Source: Stomatohabitans albus (GTDB lineage Bacteria; Actinomycetota; Nitriliruptoria; Euzebyales; Euzebyaceae). Taken from it: a DNA stretch of 64,000 nt. Position numbers and translations under genes: made by a program. Positions 47,566 to 56,078 of this stretch are shown here, one piece after another. Location of the stretch: the NCBI RefSeq assembly GCF_036336025.1, contig NZ_JAYKKE010000002.1, forward strand, positions 62,001-126,000, given 5' to 3'. The notes under the pieces were generated by a model. It searched no databases, was not told where the DNA came from, and worked only from the letters and a program-made list of their open reading frames with translations. Numbering within the stretch: the stretch's first letter is position 1; every line of letters begins with the position of its first letter.

Positions 47566-47810
47566 AAAATCAACTTTCACCTATGCCTATTAGTTAGTGA
47601 ATAGTCTATTGATGTAATTCCATAATTGCTATACCTGTAATATATTCTTTCTTCCATCATTGCAATCTTCCGATTAATATAGGATTCTCTACAGGTCGAT
47701 AATTCCCCCATAGGTGATATACGTAATTATTTTTTGGCTTTACCTAAAAGCACCTCTCTTCCGTCGCAATGGCTGATGCACACAGAAGTGGGAGGGGTCG
47801 CCATACGTGA
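47566..47810. other. AT-rich upstream region of the iron importer
   Basis: No gene is seen here. Up to about 47750 the DNA is AT-rich and must hold the minus-strand promoter of the iron importer. Read on the minus strand, 47737-47751 contains TTAGGTAAAGC, which shares the TTAGGT half of DtxR/IdeR-type operators; this is a weak resemblance. From about 47755 the composition returns to that of the core genome. Confidence 0.4.
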
Positions 47811-47978
47811 TCAATAGAACGCTGTTAAGCGCCGTGCCTGTTTCGCTCCCTTCACAGGAAAGGCATCAGCAGGGCTAACCCCAATCGGAGCTGTGCCCAG
47901 TGCTAGGAGGTGGTGGGCTATATCGAGCTCTTTTGCCAGAGCCGTATACCAGATAATAGATTGGAGATTGTTTATCAT
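47811..47978 (-). CDS. Unrecognised 55-residue ORF, possibly a gene fragment
   Basis: An uninterrupted frame from ATG 47978 to TGA 47811-47813, too short for common gene-finding cut-offs. The product begins MINNLQSIIWYTALAKELDI and has a helical, mildly basic C-terminal half ending KQARRLTAFY. I recognise no family. No good ribosome-binding site is seen. The palindrome at 47988-48003 lies just upstream of its start. Because the neighbouring DNA is decayed, it could equally be the surviving end of a larger lost gene. Confidence 0.3.
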   Translation of the reverse strand: MINNLQSIIWYTALAKELDIAHHLLALGTAPIGVSPADAFPVKGAKQARRLTAFY

Positions 47979-47985
47979 AATAGTA

Positions 47986-48005
47986 AGGTTAAGACACCTT
48001 AACTA
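47986..48005. promoter_or_regulatory. Candidate iron-regulator operator
   Basis: GTTAAG (47988-47993) and CTTAAC (47998-48003) form a perfect inverted repeat with a 4-base spacer, with AAG on the left flank. The AGGTTAAG half resembles the AGGTTAG half-site of DtxR/IdeR operators but does not match the full 19-base consensus. It lies between the minus-strand small ORF and the plus-strand hemC remnant, in an iron-uptake setting. Confidence 0.35.
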
Positions 48006-48034
48006 TCATTTACCAATTTACGCATTGAGCTTTT

Positions 48035-48278
48035 AAGGAGGGATCGCTATGTAATGCTGGTTCTGCAATGGCACCGATCCTCTGGGTACATCCTTTCCCT
48101 AAAATGCAGTCTTTGGCATCCGTCCTTGCTGGTGATAGTCGGTTGGTGACTGACCACTGCAGAATTGAAGAAGTCTGCGACCGCGGGCATCGACGTCGAA
48201 ATCGTTGAGGTTGTGAGCACGGTTACAGATCGGATCACACTGACGAATTGGCATCATGGTCAAACAGCGATCTCATAA
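48035..48278 (+). pseudogene. Probable remnant of hemC (porphobilinogen deaminase) N-terminus
   Basis: A perfect AAGGAGG (48035-48041) stands 7 bases before ATG 48049, which is followed at once by TAA. Downstream, pieces in different frames recall the start of HemC: LGT at about 48080, ASVLAGDSRLVTDH (48116-48157), VEIVEVVSTVTDRIT in part (48190-48240) and an IG-MVK piece after it. This is the family order of RLGTRGS, ALAQS.LVAD, DVEIV..STVGDR and IGG.GVFVK. At least two frameshifts separate the pieces. No HemC body follows. I infer a decayed gene; the similarity is from memory, not a search. Confidence 0.42.
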
Positions 48279-48547
48279 GACTGGGCCCAGCGTTTTGACA
48301 TAAGATGCTGAGGGGCGGGGGGCTCTTGGCCTCGTATGCTCCTCGCTGTTACGCATTCAATCAGAAGGTTAGGAATAATGTTTGCCTGGGAGTCAGTGGC
48401 TTCGCTTATAGGCAATCTTTGATGGCTTATTCCTCTTTAATGCGGCTGTCGAGCTAGGTTGGCGTGAAACACTGCTACCAGAGGAAGATATTAATTATTT
48501 TCTGATGCCTCATACTTAACTGTCAATATTGATACGAGAGAAGTGAC
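48279..48547 (+). other. Non-coding or decayed DNA before the ABC exporter pair
   Basis: No complete gene is present. A 35-codon open stretch (about 48414-48521, ending TAA) reads AIFDGLFLFNAAVELGWRE and onward without a start codon, and looks like the end of a lost gene. I do not recognise it. The last 60 bases become AT-rich and must hold the promoter of the exporter genes; GAGAGA precedes their GTG start. Confidence 0.35.
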
Positions 48548-50290
48548 GTGTTTGCTAAACAACGAAAAATCATGCAAGCTGCACAGCTTACCTTTTGGCT
48601 GTTGCTGCCATCTATTATTGCTGGATTATTAACATACGGAATATTTATTGCTGTGGCGGTACTGAATGCCTATCTCTTTACAGAACTTCTAGGACAACGA
48701 AATATTTCTCGTATTGTCGTACTCGTAGTTATTATCGTAGCGTTGCTTTTGATTCGACCAATTGTTGGAGTTATTGGGCAGCTCCTTCAAAACCGTGCCG
48801 GTTTAATAGTCAAACACAATTTACGTACGGAGCTTATCAAAGAGTTGTACTCCCAAGGTCCTATGCGTATGGAGTATGGCCGTTCAGGAACTATACAATC
48901 AGTAGTCACTGATGGTGTGGAAGCTATTGAGTCTTACTTCATAAAGTATTTTGTTCAGATTATCGTTACAACCGTAGTCGCAGCTACCCTCAGTATAGGT
49001 ATTGCCCAGATAAGCCTGTCAATCGCATTTGTTCTATTGTTGTGCGGAGTGAGTGTTGTATTGATTCCTCGTTTATGGGACAAAGCGCTTGCTGAGCGTG
49101 GATACACTCACTGGGTTGCGTATGAAGAACTAAATGCAGATTTCATTGATGCCATGATGGGTATGGCTACATTAAAGTCATTTGGTGCTGCAGATAGCTA
49201 TGGGGTCCGACTGAATAAACAATCTCATCAACTGCTTACATCGACACTCGGCCAGCTTCGGCTTTCACTGGGGGAGAGCGGGCTAAGCGGCATGATGAAG
49301 GTATTGGGCCCTTCCCTCGGGGTAATCATGGCGATATTCCAAGTTCAGGCAGGAACATTGCCATTATCAGACATGTTTTTAATTACGATGCTCTCTGTAG
49401 AAATGTTCAGACCATTCAACCAGTTAACTGCTTGTTGGCATGAGGCTTTCTTTGGTATTTCTGCATTAACTTCAATGAATGCTATTTTTGATAAATCTAC
49501 TAAAACAAAAATAGAGTCACCTGTAAAAACAATTTCACATAATCAAGTTGATATTCATTTTTCAAATGTGTCGTATCATTATATTGATTCATCATCATTG
49601 GCGATAGATAGAGTTACTTTTTCTATCGAAAACGGTCAATCTACTGCCCTTGTGGGACTTTCTGGTTCTGGGAAATCAACAGCCCTTGGATTACTTATGG
49701 GATTCGATACTCCAACTCAAGGGACAATCAGGATAAATGATCATACCCCTAATGATATTGAAATATCAGAAACGATAGCACTTGTACCCCAAGATCCAAT
49801 TATTTTCCCCGGGACAATACGTGAAATACTACTTTCTGCAAATCCAGAAGCAACTGAAGAGATGATGCTTGAAGTTCTGGCTATTGCTCAAGCAGACCAT
49901 ATACACGATGAATCTAATACTCTAACAAGTAAACAAACTATTTTAGATTTGAGTATTACTGAGCATGCAAAAAACTTATCAGGTGGTCAGAAGCAACGTT
50001 TGGCGATAGCGCGTGCACTTATCCGTAATACGCCCGTCCTTGTTCTTGATGAATCGACATCTGCAATTGATACACAAACCGAGCAAATGCTATTAGCAGC
50101 TTTGCGTGAGGCGAGACCGAATCTGACGCTACTTTTGGTTACACATCGGATCGACACCGCGGCAAAAACAGACCATGTCATTGTCATGGCTAACGGACAC
50201 GTTTCCTGTGCTGGCAATCCCGTCGAACTGGCAAAAGATCCTCACTCAGCCTGGTCAGAACTTGCACACGCCCACGAAGCAACGGAGTAG
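48548..50290 (+). CDS. ABC exporter half-transporter 1 (IrtA/CydD-like)
   Basis: A 580-residue fused membrane-ATPase protein: six helices in residues about 10-310, then a nucleotide-binding domain with Walker A GLSGSGKST (about 370-378), signature LSGGQKQR and Walker B VLVLDESTSAID. It probably pairs with the next gene as a heterodimer. Beside an iron importer, mycobacterial IrtAB-type siderophore handling is a natural guess; CydDC-type thiol export is the alternative. The segment at 49440-49960 is very AT-rich, while the last 300 bases match the core genome. GTG 48548 follows GAGAGA. Confidence 0.8.
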   Translation: MFAKQRKIMQAAQLTFWLLLPSIIAGLLTYGIFIAVAVLNAYLFTELLGQRNISRIVVLVVIIVALLLIRPIVGVIGQLLQNRAGLIVKHNLRTELIKELYSQGPMRMEYGRSGTIQSVVTDGVEAIESYFIKYFVQIIVTTVVAATLSIGIAQISLSIAFVLLLCGVSVVLIPRLWDKALAERGYTHWVAYEELNADFIDAMMGMATLKSFGAADSYGVRLNKQSHQLLTSTLGQLRLSLGESGLSGMMKVLGPSLGVIMAIFQVQAGTLPLSDMFLITMLSVEMFRPFNQLTACWHEAFFGISALTSMNAIFDKSTKTKIESPVKTISHNQVDIHFSNVSYHYIDSSSLAIDRVTFSIENGQSTALVGLSGSGKSTALGLLMGFDTPTQGTIRINDHTPNDIEISETIALVPQDPIIFPGTIREILLSANPEATEEMMLEVLAIAQADHIHDESNTLTSKQTILDLSITEHAKNLSGGQKQRLAIARALIRNTPVLVLDESTSAIDTQTEQMLLAALREARPNLTLLLVTHRIDTAAKTDHVIVMANGHVSCAGNPVELAKDPHSAWSELAHAHEATE

Positions 50291-50294
50291 AACG

Positions 50295-52022
50295 ATGAAT
50301 GAAACGCTGAGAGCCATCATGCGGCTAGTACGCCAGCTTCGCGAGTGCACACCCTTATTTATTGCATCAACCGTGGTTACTGCATTAGCTCAGCTCACTT
50401 TCATGGGTGTGACGATGACCTCTGTTTGGATAACTACTCGGTTTATCGTCGATAACGACGCCATACTCACCGGCTTGATAAGCCTGCTTATCGTGTTAGT
50501 TGCCAGCCATGCCCTCACCACACTATTAGAAGTGTGGTGGTCTCATGAAGTCGCCTATCGCATTTTGCACACGTTTAGAGTTCATCTCTATGCGGCAATC
50601 AAACGTATCGCACCGCTTGGATTGCACGGCAAGCGAACGGCAGATGTTGCCTCGGCCGCGATGAGTGATGCCGAACAATTGGAATGGTTCTACGCCCACA
50701 CCGCATCGACAGCTATTTGTGCAGTTATCAATCCGGTCATCGTGATCACTGTGCTATGCAGCATTGTTGGACCAGCCGGACTTGTGATGTTGTTTCCTGT
50801 AATCACGATGATTGGACTCCCGTTATTGCTCATGCCGCTTCAACAACGGCAAGGGGCTCACCTGCGTGATGCACTTGTGCAGTTGCGCGTGGCAGTACTC
50901 GATGCCATCCAAGGTCAGCGTGAGTTGCGTTCCTTAGGCATGGTTGCGCAACAACAACATGAGATTGAGCGCCTCACGGTCCATGTCCAAAGAATCAATA
51001 ATCGCCAAACTATCCGCAAAACCATAGAAATGGCCTATGCCGAACTCGCAACTGCAACTGGCACAACGATACTGCTTGTGGTGCTTACCGGATGGGTGCT
51101 TGATGGTCAGTTTGAGAGCACACTGCTGCCGTTGGCCATCGTCATGGCCGGTATGAGCACGACACCCGCGGTCGGGCTGGTTGCCATGCTAGGCAGACTC
51201 GGTGAAATCGGTGCCTGTGCGAAACGCATCACCACCATTCTTGATGCTGAGGACCCCATCCCGAGTCAACCCGATACCGGGCTATCCAAAGTTGAGGGGC
51301 ATCCCCAAACTCTGGTAGCCGATAATCTCAGTTTCTCCTATGACGTTCAACCGGTATTAAACCAGGTCAGTCTCGTGGCAAGCCCAACCCGATCCATCGC
51401 GATTGTGGGTCAGTCTGGGGCGGGGAAAACCACCTTTGCCAATCTTGCGATGCGTTTTCTTGACCCAGATGCCGGTCAGATTTGTTTTGATGGATTAAAC
51501 CTTCGTGGATATGACCCTGACGCCTACCGGCAACAGCTTGCACTCGTCCCACAAGATTGTCACATTTTTGCAGGAACGGTTCGCCAGAACCTTTCGCTGG
51601 CAAAACCCGAGGCAAGTGATGATGCCATCTGGGCTGCGCTCAGGGCGGCCAATATTGATCACCTTGTTACAACCCTTGGCGGGTTAGACAGTCGTGTTGG
51701 TGACCGAGGAACCACCCTGTCAGGCGGGGAACGTCAACGCATTGGTATCGCCCGTGCCTTTTTACGTAACCCAACCATGCTCATTCTCGATGAGCCGTTG
51801 GCCAATATTGACCCATTCTTAGAAAGGGCTATCGCATCAAACGTACGAAACCTGAGAGATAATCGAACCACGATCGTTATTGCCCATCGATTGGCTTCGA
51901 TCAGCATTGCTGATCATATTGTGTTGTTACACAACGGCAGTATTGAAGCCCAAGGAACCCACCAAGATTTACTCGCTAACGAACGCTACGTTGAACTCCT
52001 CGGTGACCAGATTGAGCGTTAA
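50295..52022 (+). CDS. ABC exporter half-transporter 2 (IrtB/CydC-like)
   Basis: A 575-residue partner with six membrane helices (about 15-300) and an ATPase domain with Walker A GQSGAGKTT, signature LSGGERQR and Walker B MLILDEP followed by LANID. ATG 50295 lies 4 bases after the partner's stop behind GGAG; the longer frame from 50175 would overlap the first gene by 116 bases and is rejected. Its composition matches the core genome, unlike its partner. Direction of transport and substrate are not readable; the iron context suggests siderophore or heme-related cargo. Confidence 0.8.
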   Translation: MNETLRAIMRLVRQLRECTPLFIASTVVTALAQLTFMGVTMTSVWITTRFIVDNDAILTGLISLLIVLVASHALTTLLEVWWSHEVAYRILHTFRVHLYAAIKRIAPLGLHGKRTADVASAAMSDAEQLEWFYAHTASTAICAVINPVIVITVLCSIVGPAGLVMLFPVITMIGLPLLLMPLQQRQGAHLRDALVQLRVAVLDAIQGQRELRSLGMVAQQQHEIERLTVHVQRINNRQTIRKTIEMAYAELATATGTTILLVVLTGWVLDGQFESTLLPLAIVMAGMSTTPAVGLVAMLGRLGEIGACAKRITTILDAEDPIPSQPDTGLSKVEGHPQTLVADNLSFSYDVQPVLNQVSLVASPTRSIAIVGQSGAGKTTFANLAMRFLDPDAGQICFDGLNLRGYDPDAYRQQLALVPQDCHIFAGTVRQNLSLAKPEASDDAIWAALRAANIDHLVTTLGGLDSRVGDRGTTLSGGERQRIGIARAFLRNPTMLILDEPLANIDPFLERAIASNVRNLRDNRTTIVIAHRLASISIADHIVLLHNGSIEAQGTHQDLLANERYVELLGDQIER

Positions 52023-52063
52023 TGTCACACCCATAGCGAAGCAACCGGTGTAGGCCTACGGGG

Positions 52064-53290
52064 CTACCAGACCTCAGGACACCAGGGTGCGACTGGGGAA
52101 CTGAAGGCTTGGTGCAGGGCAAGGGTGAGTGCCGGGGTGTGTATGGTAATCAGCTGCGCGCCTATGAGGGTATGCACGCTGTACCCACCCAGCCAGAGGG
52201 CTGCTAGACCACGAATATCCATCGTGCAGTCAACTGCGGCGCTATCTGCAATGCGCTCGGCACGTCCTCCTGAAGCCCCCAAGGTGAATCGCCAAACCCC
52301 GTTATTGCGTTCTAGGTGGTCATCAACGATACGAACTACACACGATAGGTCTGCAAAATAGTGGCGTGCCGCAATGGCTTTTGGCACATCCAAGATGCGG
52401 ACGTACAGTGACTCGGTTGTTTTGGTTTCGGCATGGCGAGGTTGTACTAAACAAAAGTTCAGTGCGTCATCAGCCGGTCGCCACCAGGCGGTTACCTTGC
52501 CAACGAGGTCAACTTGGCATAGCCAGGCTAAGAGGGCGGCTTCGTCAACAGGATTGATTGCGACGGCTTCGTGGACGATCATTTCGTGGTTGGGGCCGAG
52601 ATGATCGAAAGAAGATTTTAGATTGAAAATGGCATACGCCACGGGCTCATCGTCTCGATAGGCCACCACGGTTTGGAGTTCTCCACCTCCAAACCGGCGC
52701 CACTCAGCATCACCAATAAAGCGGTGTTTCCACCAGCGGGTATCACGACTCGTTAGCCCAGGACGGAATTGTCGCGCCTGGTCATACACCCTTGGAAGAT
52801 CAATTTCTGCAATTGCAGGTGGTACTCGGCGTACATCATCAAGGGTGGGCGCATTCGGTCGTAACGGTACGGTGTCACCCACATCGATACTCATTAACGA
52901 GCTGGCCATACCGGCTTCAAACCCAAGACGTTCATAAAACCCAGGGCGGGATGCCCACAAGGCGGCCACTGGTTCATCTGCTTGGTGCATAGCACGAAGC
53001 ATCAATGCTTTACCCAACCCCTTACGCCGGTGCGTTGTGTCAACAAACACGAGAGTGATTGCACACAATGGTGCGGTCGCACCTGGAACCGCAATATCCA
53101 ATGGATATATACCGACATGTCCAACGATCCGGTCCGCAGCAAACGCCCCGACGCACCGGCTGGGATCTAAGGGGTCAATTTCAGCCGCCTGTGAATCGGG
53201 GGTTGTTTCTTCCCCAAATAAACGCTGGAAGGCACGAACCATATCTGGCAGTTCGTCTGGGGTTAGCGGTCGGATAGTAAGGTCAGTCAT
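52064..53290 (-). CDS. Eis-like GNAT acetyltransferase
   Basis: A 408-residue protein with the Eis layout: N-terminal GNAT domain (acetyl-CoA loop around THRRKGLGKALM, residues about 84-97; GFYERLGFE next), a second GNAT-like domain in the middle, and a C-terminal SCP2-like domain of about 100 residues. Eis of mycobacteria acetylates aminoglycosides and lysines on proteins or peptides; the substrate here is unknown. The start is ATG 53290 (MTDLTIRPL). TAGGAT lies seven bases upstream on its strand, so it appears leaderless. It is divergent from obg. Confidence 0.85.
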   Translation of the reverse strand: MTDLTIRPLTPDELPDMVRAFQRLFGEETTPDSQAAEIDPLDPSRCVGAFAADRIVGHVGIYPLDIAVPGATAPLCAITLVFVDTTHRRKGLGKALMLRAMHQADEPVAALWASRPGFYERLGFEAGMASSLMSIDVGDTVPLRPNAPTLDDVRRVPPAIAEIDLPRVYDQARQFRPGLTSRDTRWWKHRFIGDAEWRRFGGGELQTVVAYRDDEPVAYAIFNLKSSFDHLGPNHEMIVHEAVAINPVDEAALLAWLCQVDLVGKVTAWWRPADDALNFCLVQPRHAETKTTESLYVRILDVPKAIAARHYFADLSCVVRIVDDHLERNNGVWRFTLGASGGRAERIADSAAVDCTMDIRGLAALWLGGYSVHTLIGAQLITIHTPALTLALHQAFSSPVAPWCPEVW

Positions 53291-53336
53291 TGGACCGATC
53301 CTAGTCCTTGGCACGGTGCCAACCTATGCTGGACGT
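53291..53336. promoter_or_regulatory. Compact divergent promoter between eis-like gene and obg
   Basis: Only 46 bases separate the two start codons. On the minus strand TAGGAT (53298-53303) stands seven bases before the Eis-like ATG; on the plus strand TATGCT (53325-53330) stands six bases before the obg ATG. Neither gene has a ribosome-binding site, so both transcripts would be leaderless. Confidence 0.55.
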
Positions 53337-54908
53337 ATGTTTGTAGATAACGTCCTCATCCACGTTAAAGGTGGAAAGGGCGGTGACGGTGTTACCAGCT
53401 TCCGTCGACAACCGTATGAGCCAAAGGGTCCGCCCGAAGGTGGCGACGGGGGTCGTGGTGGCAACGTGATTGCCAAAGCCGATGCCCGATTAAATACCCT
53501 GGTTGATTTCCATTACCGCCCTCACCGTCGGGCCGGTAACGGGAAAAACGGCAGCGGTGATTTACGCAAGGGCGCCGACGGTGCTGATGAAGTTATGGCT
53601 GTACCTATTGGCACACAGATTATTGATGTTGAAACCGGTGACCTGCTTGCTGACTTGGTGGTTGATGGCCAAGAAATTATTGTGGCCCAAGGGGGTCGTG
53701 GTGGCCGAGGCAACGCTCAATTCCGTACCCGTACACGCCGGAGCCCAGCCTTTCACGAATACGGTGTTCCTGGTGATGAGTTTCAGGTTCGTCTTGAACT
53801 CAAACTGGTTGCCGATGTCGCCCTCATTGGCTTTCCGAACGCCGGTAAGTCCAGCTTGATTCGTAAACTCAGTGCCGCCACCCCCAAGGTGGCTGATTAT
53901 CCGTTTACCACCCTCACGCCCAATCTTGGTGTGGCGGACCGATATGACGTTGATTTTGTGGTGGCTGATGTCCCTGGGCTTATCGAAGGGGCTGCAGATG
54001 GAAAAGGGCTTGGCCATGAGTTTTTACGCCATGTCGAACGTGCCAAAGTCATTGTGCACGTACTCGACTGTGCCTCAGGGTATGCCGCAACCGATGAGGT
54101 TGGGGTCTATCGCTATGAACAACGTATCCCGACCGAGGATTTAGACGCGATTATTTCAGAACTGACCACCTATGAGCCTGCGCTACTTGAACGACCAGCC
54201 ATTATCTGGCTGAACAAAGCTGACGCTGATCCCGATATGGCAGAGTTGGTTGCTGATGAACTTGTTGCCCAGGGCTGGGAAGTGCTTACAGGTAGTGCAG
54301 TGACCGGTGAAGGGGTTGATGCCCTGAAAAGCCGGTTAGCCACACTGGTTCAAGCGGTTCGTGCCAAAGAAGTTGCTGATCGGGCAGAGAATCTGACTGA
54401 AGCGGTACACGAAGGCCCCCGCCCAGTTGTTCGCCCTACGCGCATTATCCAACCAGATCCTATTGAGATACAAAAAGTTGGTCTTGGTGGCGGCCAAGTC
54501 GGTTGGATGGTGCATCACAAACGGTTTGAGCGTTGGATTAACCAGTTAGACATTACGAATGAAGATGCGGTTGCCTATCTCCAAGGCCGCTTGAAACGAG
54601 CCGGGTTAGAAGACGCACTCATAAAAGCTGGTGCAACCCCAGGTGATGAAGTGCAAATCGCTGACCGTGTCTTTTTCTTCCATCCCGACCATTGGGTTGG
54701 TGATAGTGAGGACATCGACGATGGGTGGGACGATGCCGAAGAATTTGGGGTTGAATACGTTGAATACGACGTATCAGACCTCCCATTCTCCCCGGTTCAT
54801 GAGGTCACCGAAGATGGGAAACTGTCCTTTTACAATGACTGGTTCGCCCAACCTGGCAGCCCCACCTTCCAACACGATCATCCAGATACTGATAGACCAG
54901 TCGCCTAA
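53337..54908 (+). CDS. obg: Obg GTPase
   Basis: Obg (CgtA) is a ribosome-associated GTPase with roles in 50S assembly and stress signalling. The 523-residue protein has the glycine-rich Obg fold (FVDNVLIHVKGGKGGDG, GGDGGRGGNV), a G domain with GFPNAGKSSL near residue 166, the DVPGLIEGA switch and NKAD, and a C-terminal OCT domain (RWINQLDIT, ADRVFFFHPD) plus a short acidic tail. Start ATG 53337 matches the family; the open frame extends 100 codons upstream into the divergent gene and is rejected. rplU and rpmA, its usual upstream neighbours, are absent. Confidence 0.95.
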   Translation: MFVDNVLIHVKGGKGGDGVTSFRRQPYEPKGPPEGGDGGRGGNVIAKADARLNTLVDFHYRPHRRAGNGKNGSGDLRKGADGADEVMAVPIGTQIIDVETGDLLADLVVDGQEIIVAQGGRGGRGNAQFRTRTRRSPAFHEYGVPGDEFQVRLELKLVADVALIGFPNAGKSSLIRKLSAATPKVADYPFTTLTPNLGVADRYDVDFVVADVPGLIEGAADGKGLGHEFLRHVERAKVIVHVLDCASGYAATDEVGVYRYEQRIPTEDLDAIISELTTYEPALLERPAIIWLNKADADPDMAELVADELVAQGWEVLTGSAVTGEGVDALKSRLATLVQAVRAKEVADRAENLTEAVHEGPRPVVRPTRIIQPDPIEIQKVGLGGGQVGWMVHHKRFERWINQLDITNEDAVAYLQGRLKRAGLEDALIKAGATPGDEVQIADRVFFFHPDHWVGDSEDIDDGWDDAEEFGVEYVEYDVSDLPFSPVHEVTEDGKLSFYNDWFAQPGSPTFQHDHPDTDRPVA

Positions 54909-54917
54909 AGGATAGGC

Positions 54918-56024
54918 ATGCACGCTCCAAGACTTACGAAAGAGCAAGCACACCCTGCGGTTGTCAAAGTTGGCTCCTCATCACTCACCCTTGATGATGG
55001 CAATTTAAACCAAGATGCCATTCGAGAAACCGCCAAACAGGTTGCCCAGATTAAAGAATCTTTAGGGCGACCTGTGGTGTTAGTAACCTCCGGTGCGGTG
55101 GCCGCAGGATTTCATTCCTTGGGCTTTGCCGAACGGCCAAGTGATACGGGATGGTTACAAGCATCGGCCAGCGTAGGCCAGGGCTATTTGATGCACGCTT
55201 GGGAGAGTGTCTTTACTGAGTACGGACAAGTCGTTGGCCAGGTGTTGTTATCGGCTGATGACCTCTTAGATCGTCGCCGCTACCTCAATGCCCGGACCAC
55301 GCTTACCGCATTATTGAGCTGTGATGCGATTCCGATTGTGAATGAAAACGATGCAGTTGTGACCGATGAGTTACGACTTGGTGACAATGACCGTCTTGCC
55401 GCACTCACGGCCTCAATGCTTGATGCATCCATGCTGGTACTCCTTACTGATGTGGACGGGGTTCACAATGGCCCCCCATCAGAAGGGCACCCGCTTATTC
55501 CCGTGATTGATGATTTAACTGCCTTAGATGAGCGTCACTTTGGTCGTTCAGGCTCGCGGGTTGGGAGTGGTGGTATGGCCAGCAAGTTAGAAGCTGCGCG
55601 TATTGGTGCAGCGAGTGGGCTGCCTACCGTCATTGCGAACGCCAAACGACCGAATGTCATTGTGGATGCGCTGGCGGGTAAACCGGTGGGGACAGTCATC
55701 CCCCCATTTCGTCATCGAACCGACTCGTCTCGGCTTTGGCGAGCCTTTGCCCACCCTGCAAAAGGTCAGATCGTCATTGATGATGGTGCTGTTGACGCAC
55801 TCGTCAACCATGGGGCGAGCCTGCTTGCCGTTGGGATTAAATCAATCACCGGTGCATTCCCAGACGGTAGTTGTGTCCAGGTACTTGATACGCTGGGGAA
55901 ACCGGTAGCTCGAGGTCGAGCCCGTTGTGGTGCCGTTTGCATAGATGACATGCTGACGAGTAGGAGTCCCCAAGGGGTCATCATTCACCGTGATGATTTG
56001 GTCGTTCTTCGTCAAGCCACTTGA
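54918..56024 (+). CDS. proB: Glutamate 5-kinase
   Basis: ProB phosphorylates glutamate in the first step of proline synthesis. The 368-residue protein has the amino-acid kinase domain (VVKVGSSSLT, VLVTSGAVAAG, NENDAV, LTDVDGVH) and a C-terminal PUA domain from about residue 275. AAGGAT precedes ATG 54918, 9 bases after obg, matching the obg-proB order of many bacteria. proA does not follow within the window. Confidence 0.95.
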   Translation: MHAPRLTKEQAHPAVVKVGSSSLTLDDGNLNQDAIRETAKQVAQIKESLGRPVVLVTSGAVAAGFHSLGFAERPSDTGWLQASASVGQGYLMHAWESVFTEYGQVVGQVLLSADDLLDRRRYLNARTTLTALLSCDAIPIVNENDAVVTDELRLGDNDRLAALTASMLDASMLVLLTDVDGVHNGPPSEGHPLIPVIDDLTALDERHFGRSGSRVGSGGMASKLEAARIGAASGLPTVIANAKRPNVIVDALAGKPVGTVIPPFRHRTDSSRLWRAFAHPAKGQIVIDDGAVDALVNHGASLLAVGIKSITGAFPDGSCVQVLDTLGKPVARGRARCGAVCIDDMLTSRSPQGVIIHRDDLVVLRQAT

Positions 56025-56078
56025 ACAAAGCAGGCGAGATCATTACATTGCCATGTAATCACTGATAAGGAGATAGGT

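Noticed and set aside
48047-48238. 63-codon minus-strand open frame
   Set aside because: It is the antisense of the hemC-like fragments, with biased composition and no start signal.
50175-50294. Longer N-terminus for half-transporter 2
   Set aside because: It would overlap the preceding gene by 116 bases, while ATG 50295 has a ribosome-binding site and the expected helix start.
52050-52059. Perfect 10-base palindrome GTAGGCCTAC at the end of half-transporter 2
   Set aside because: It has no loop or T run and lies between convergent genes; a palindrome of this length can occur by chance.
44604-52064. Integrase or attachment repeat for an island at tRNA-Asn
   Set aside because: No recombinase gene and no second copy of the tRNA 3' end were found, so I describe only composition and context.
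53037-53336. 100-codon upstream extension of the obg frame
   Set aside because: It runs antisense through the Eis-like gene, does not resemble Obg, and the family N-terminus begins exactly at ATG 53337.
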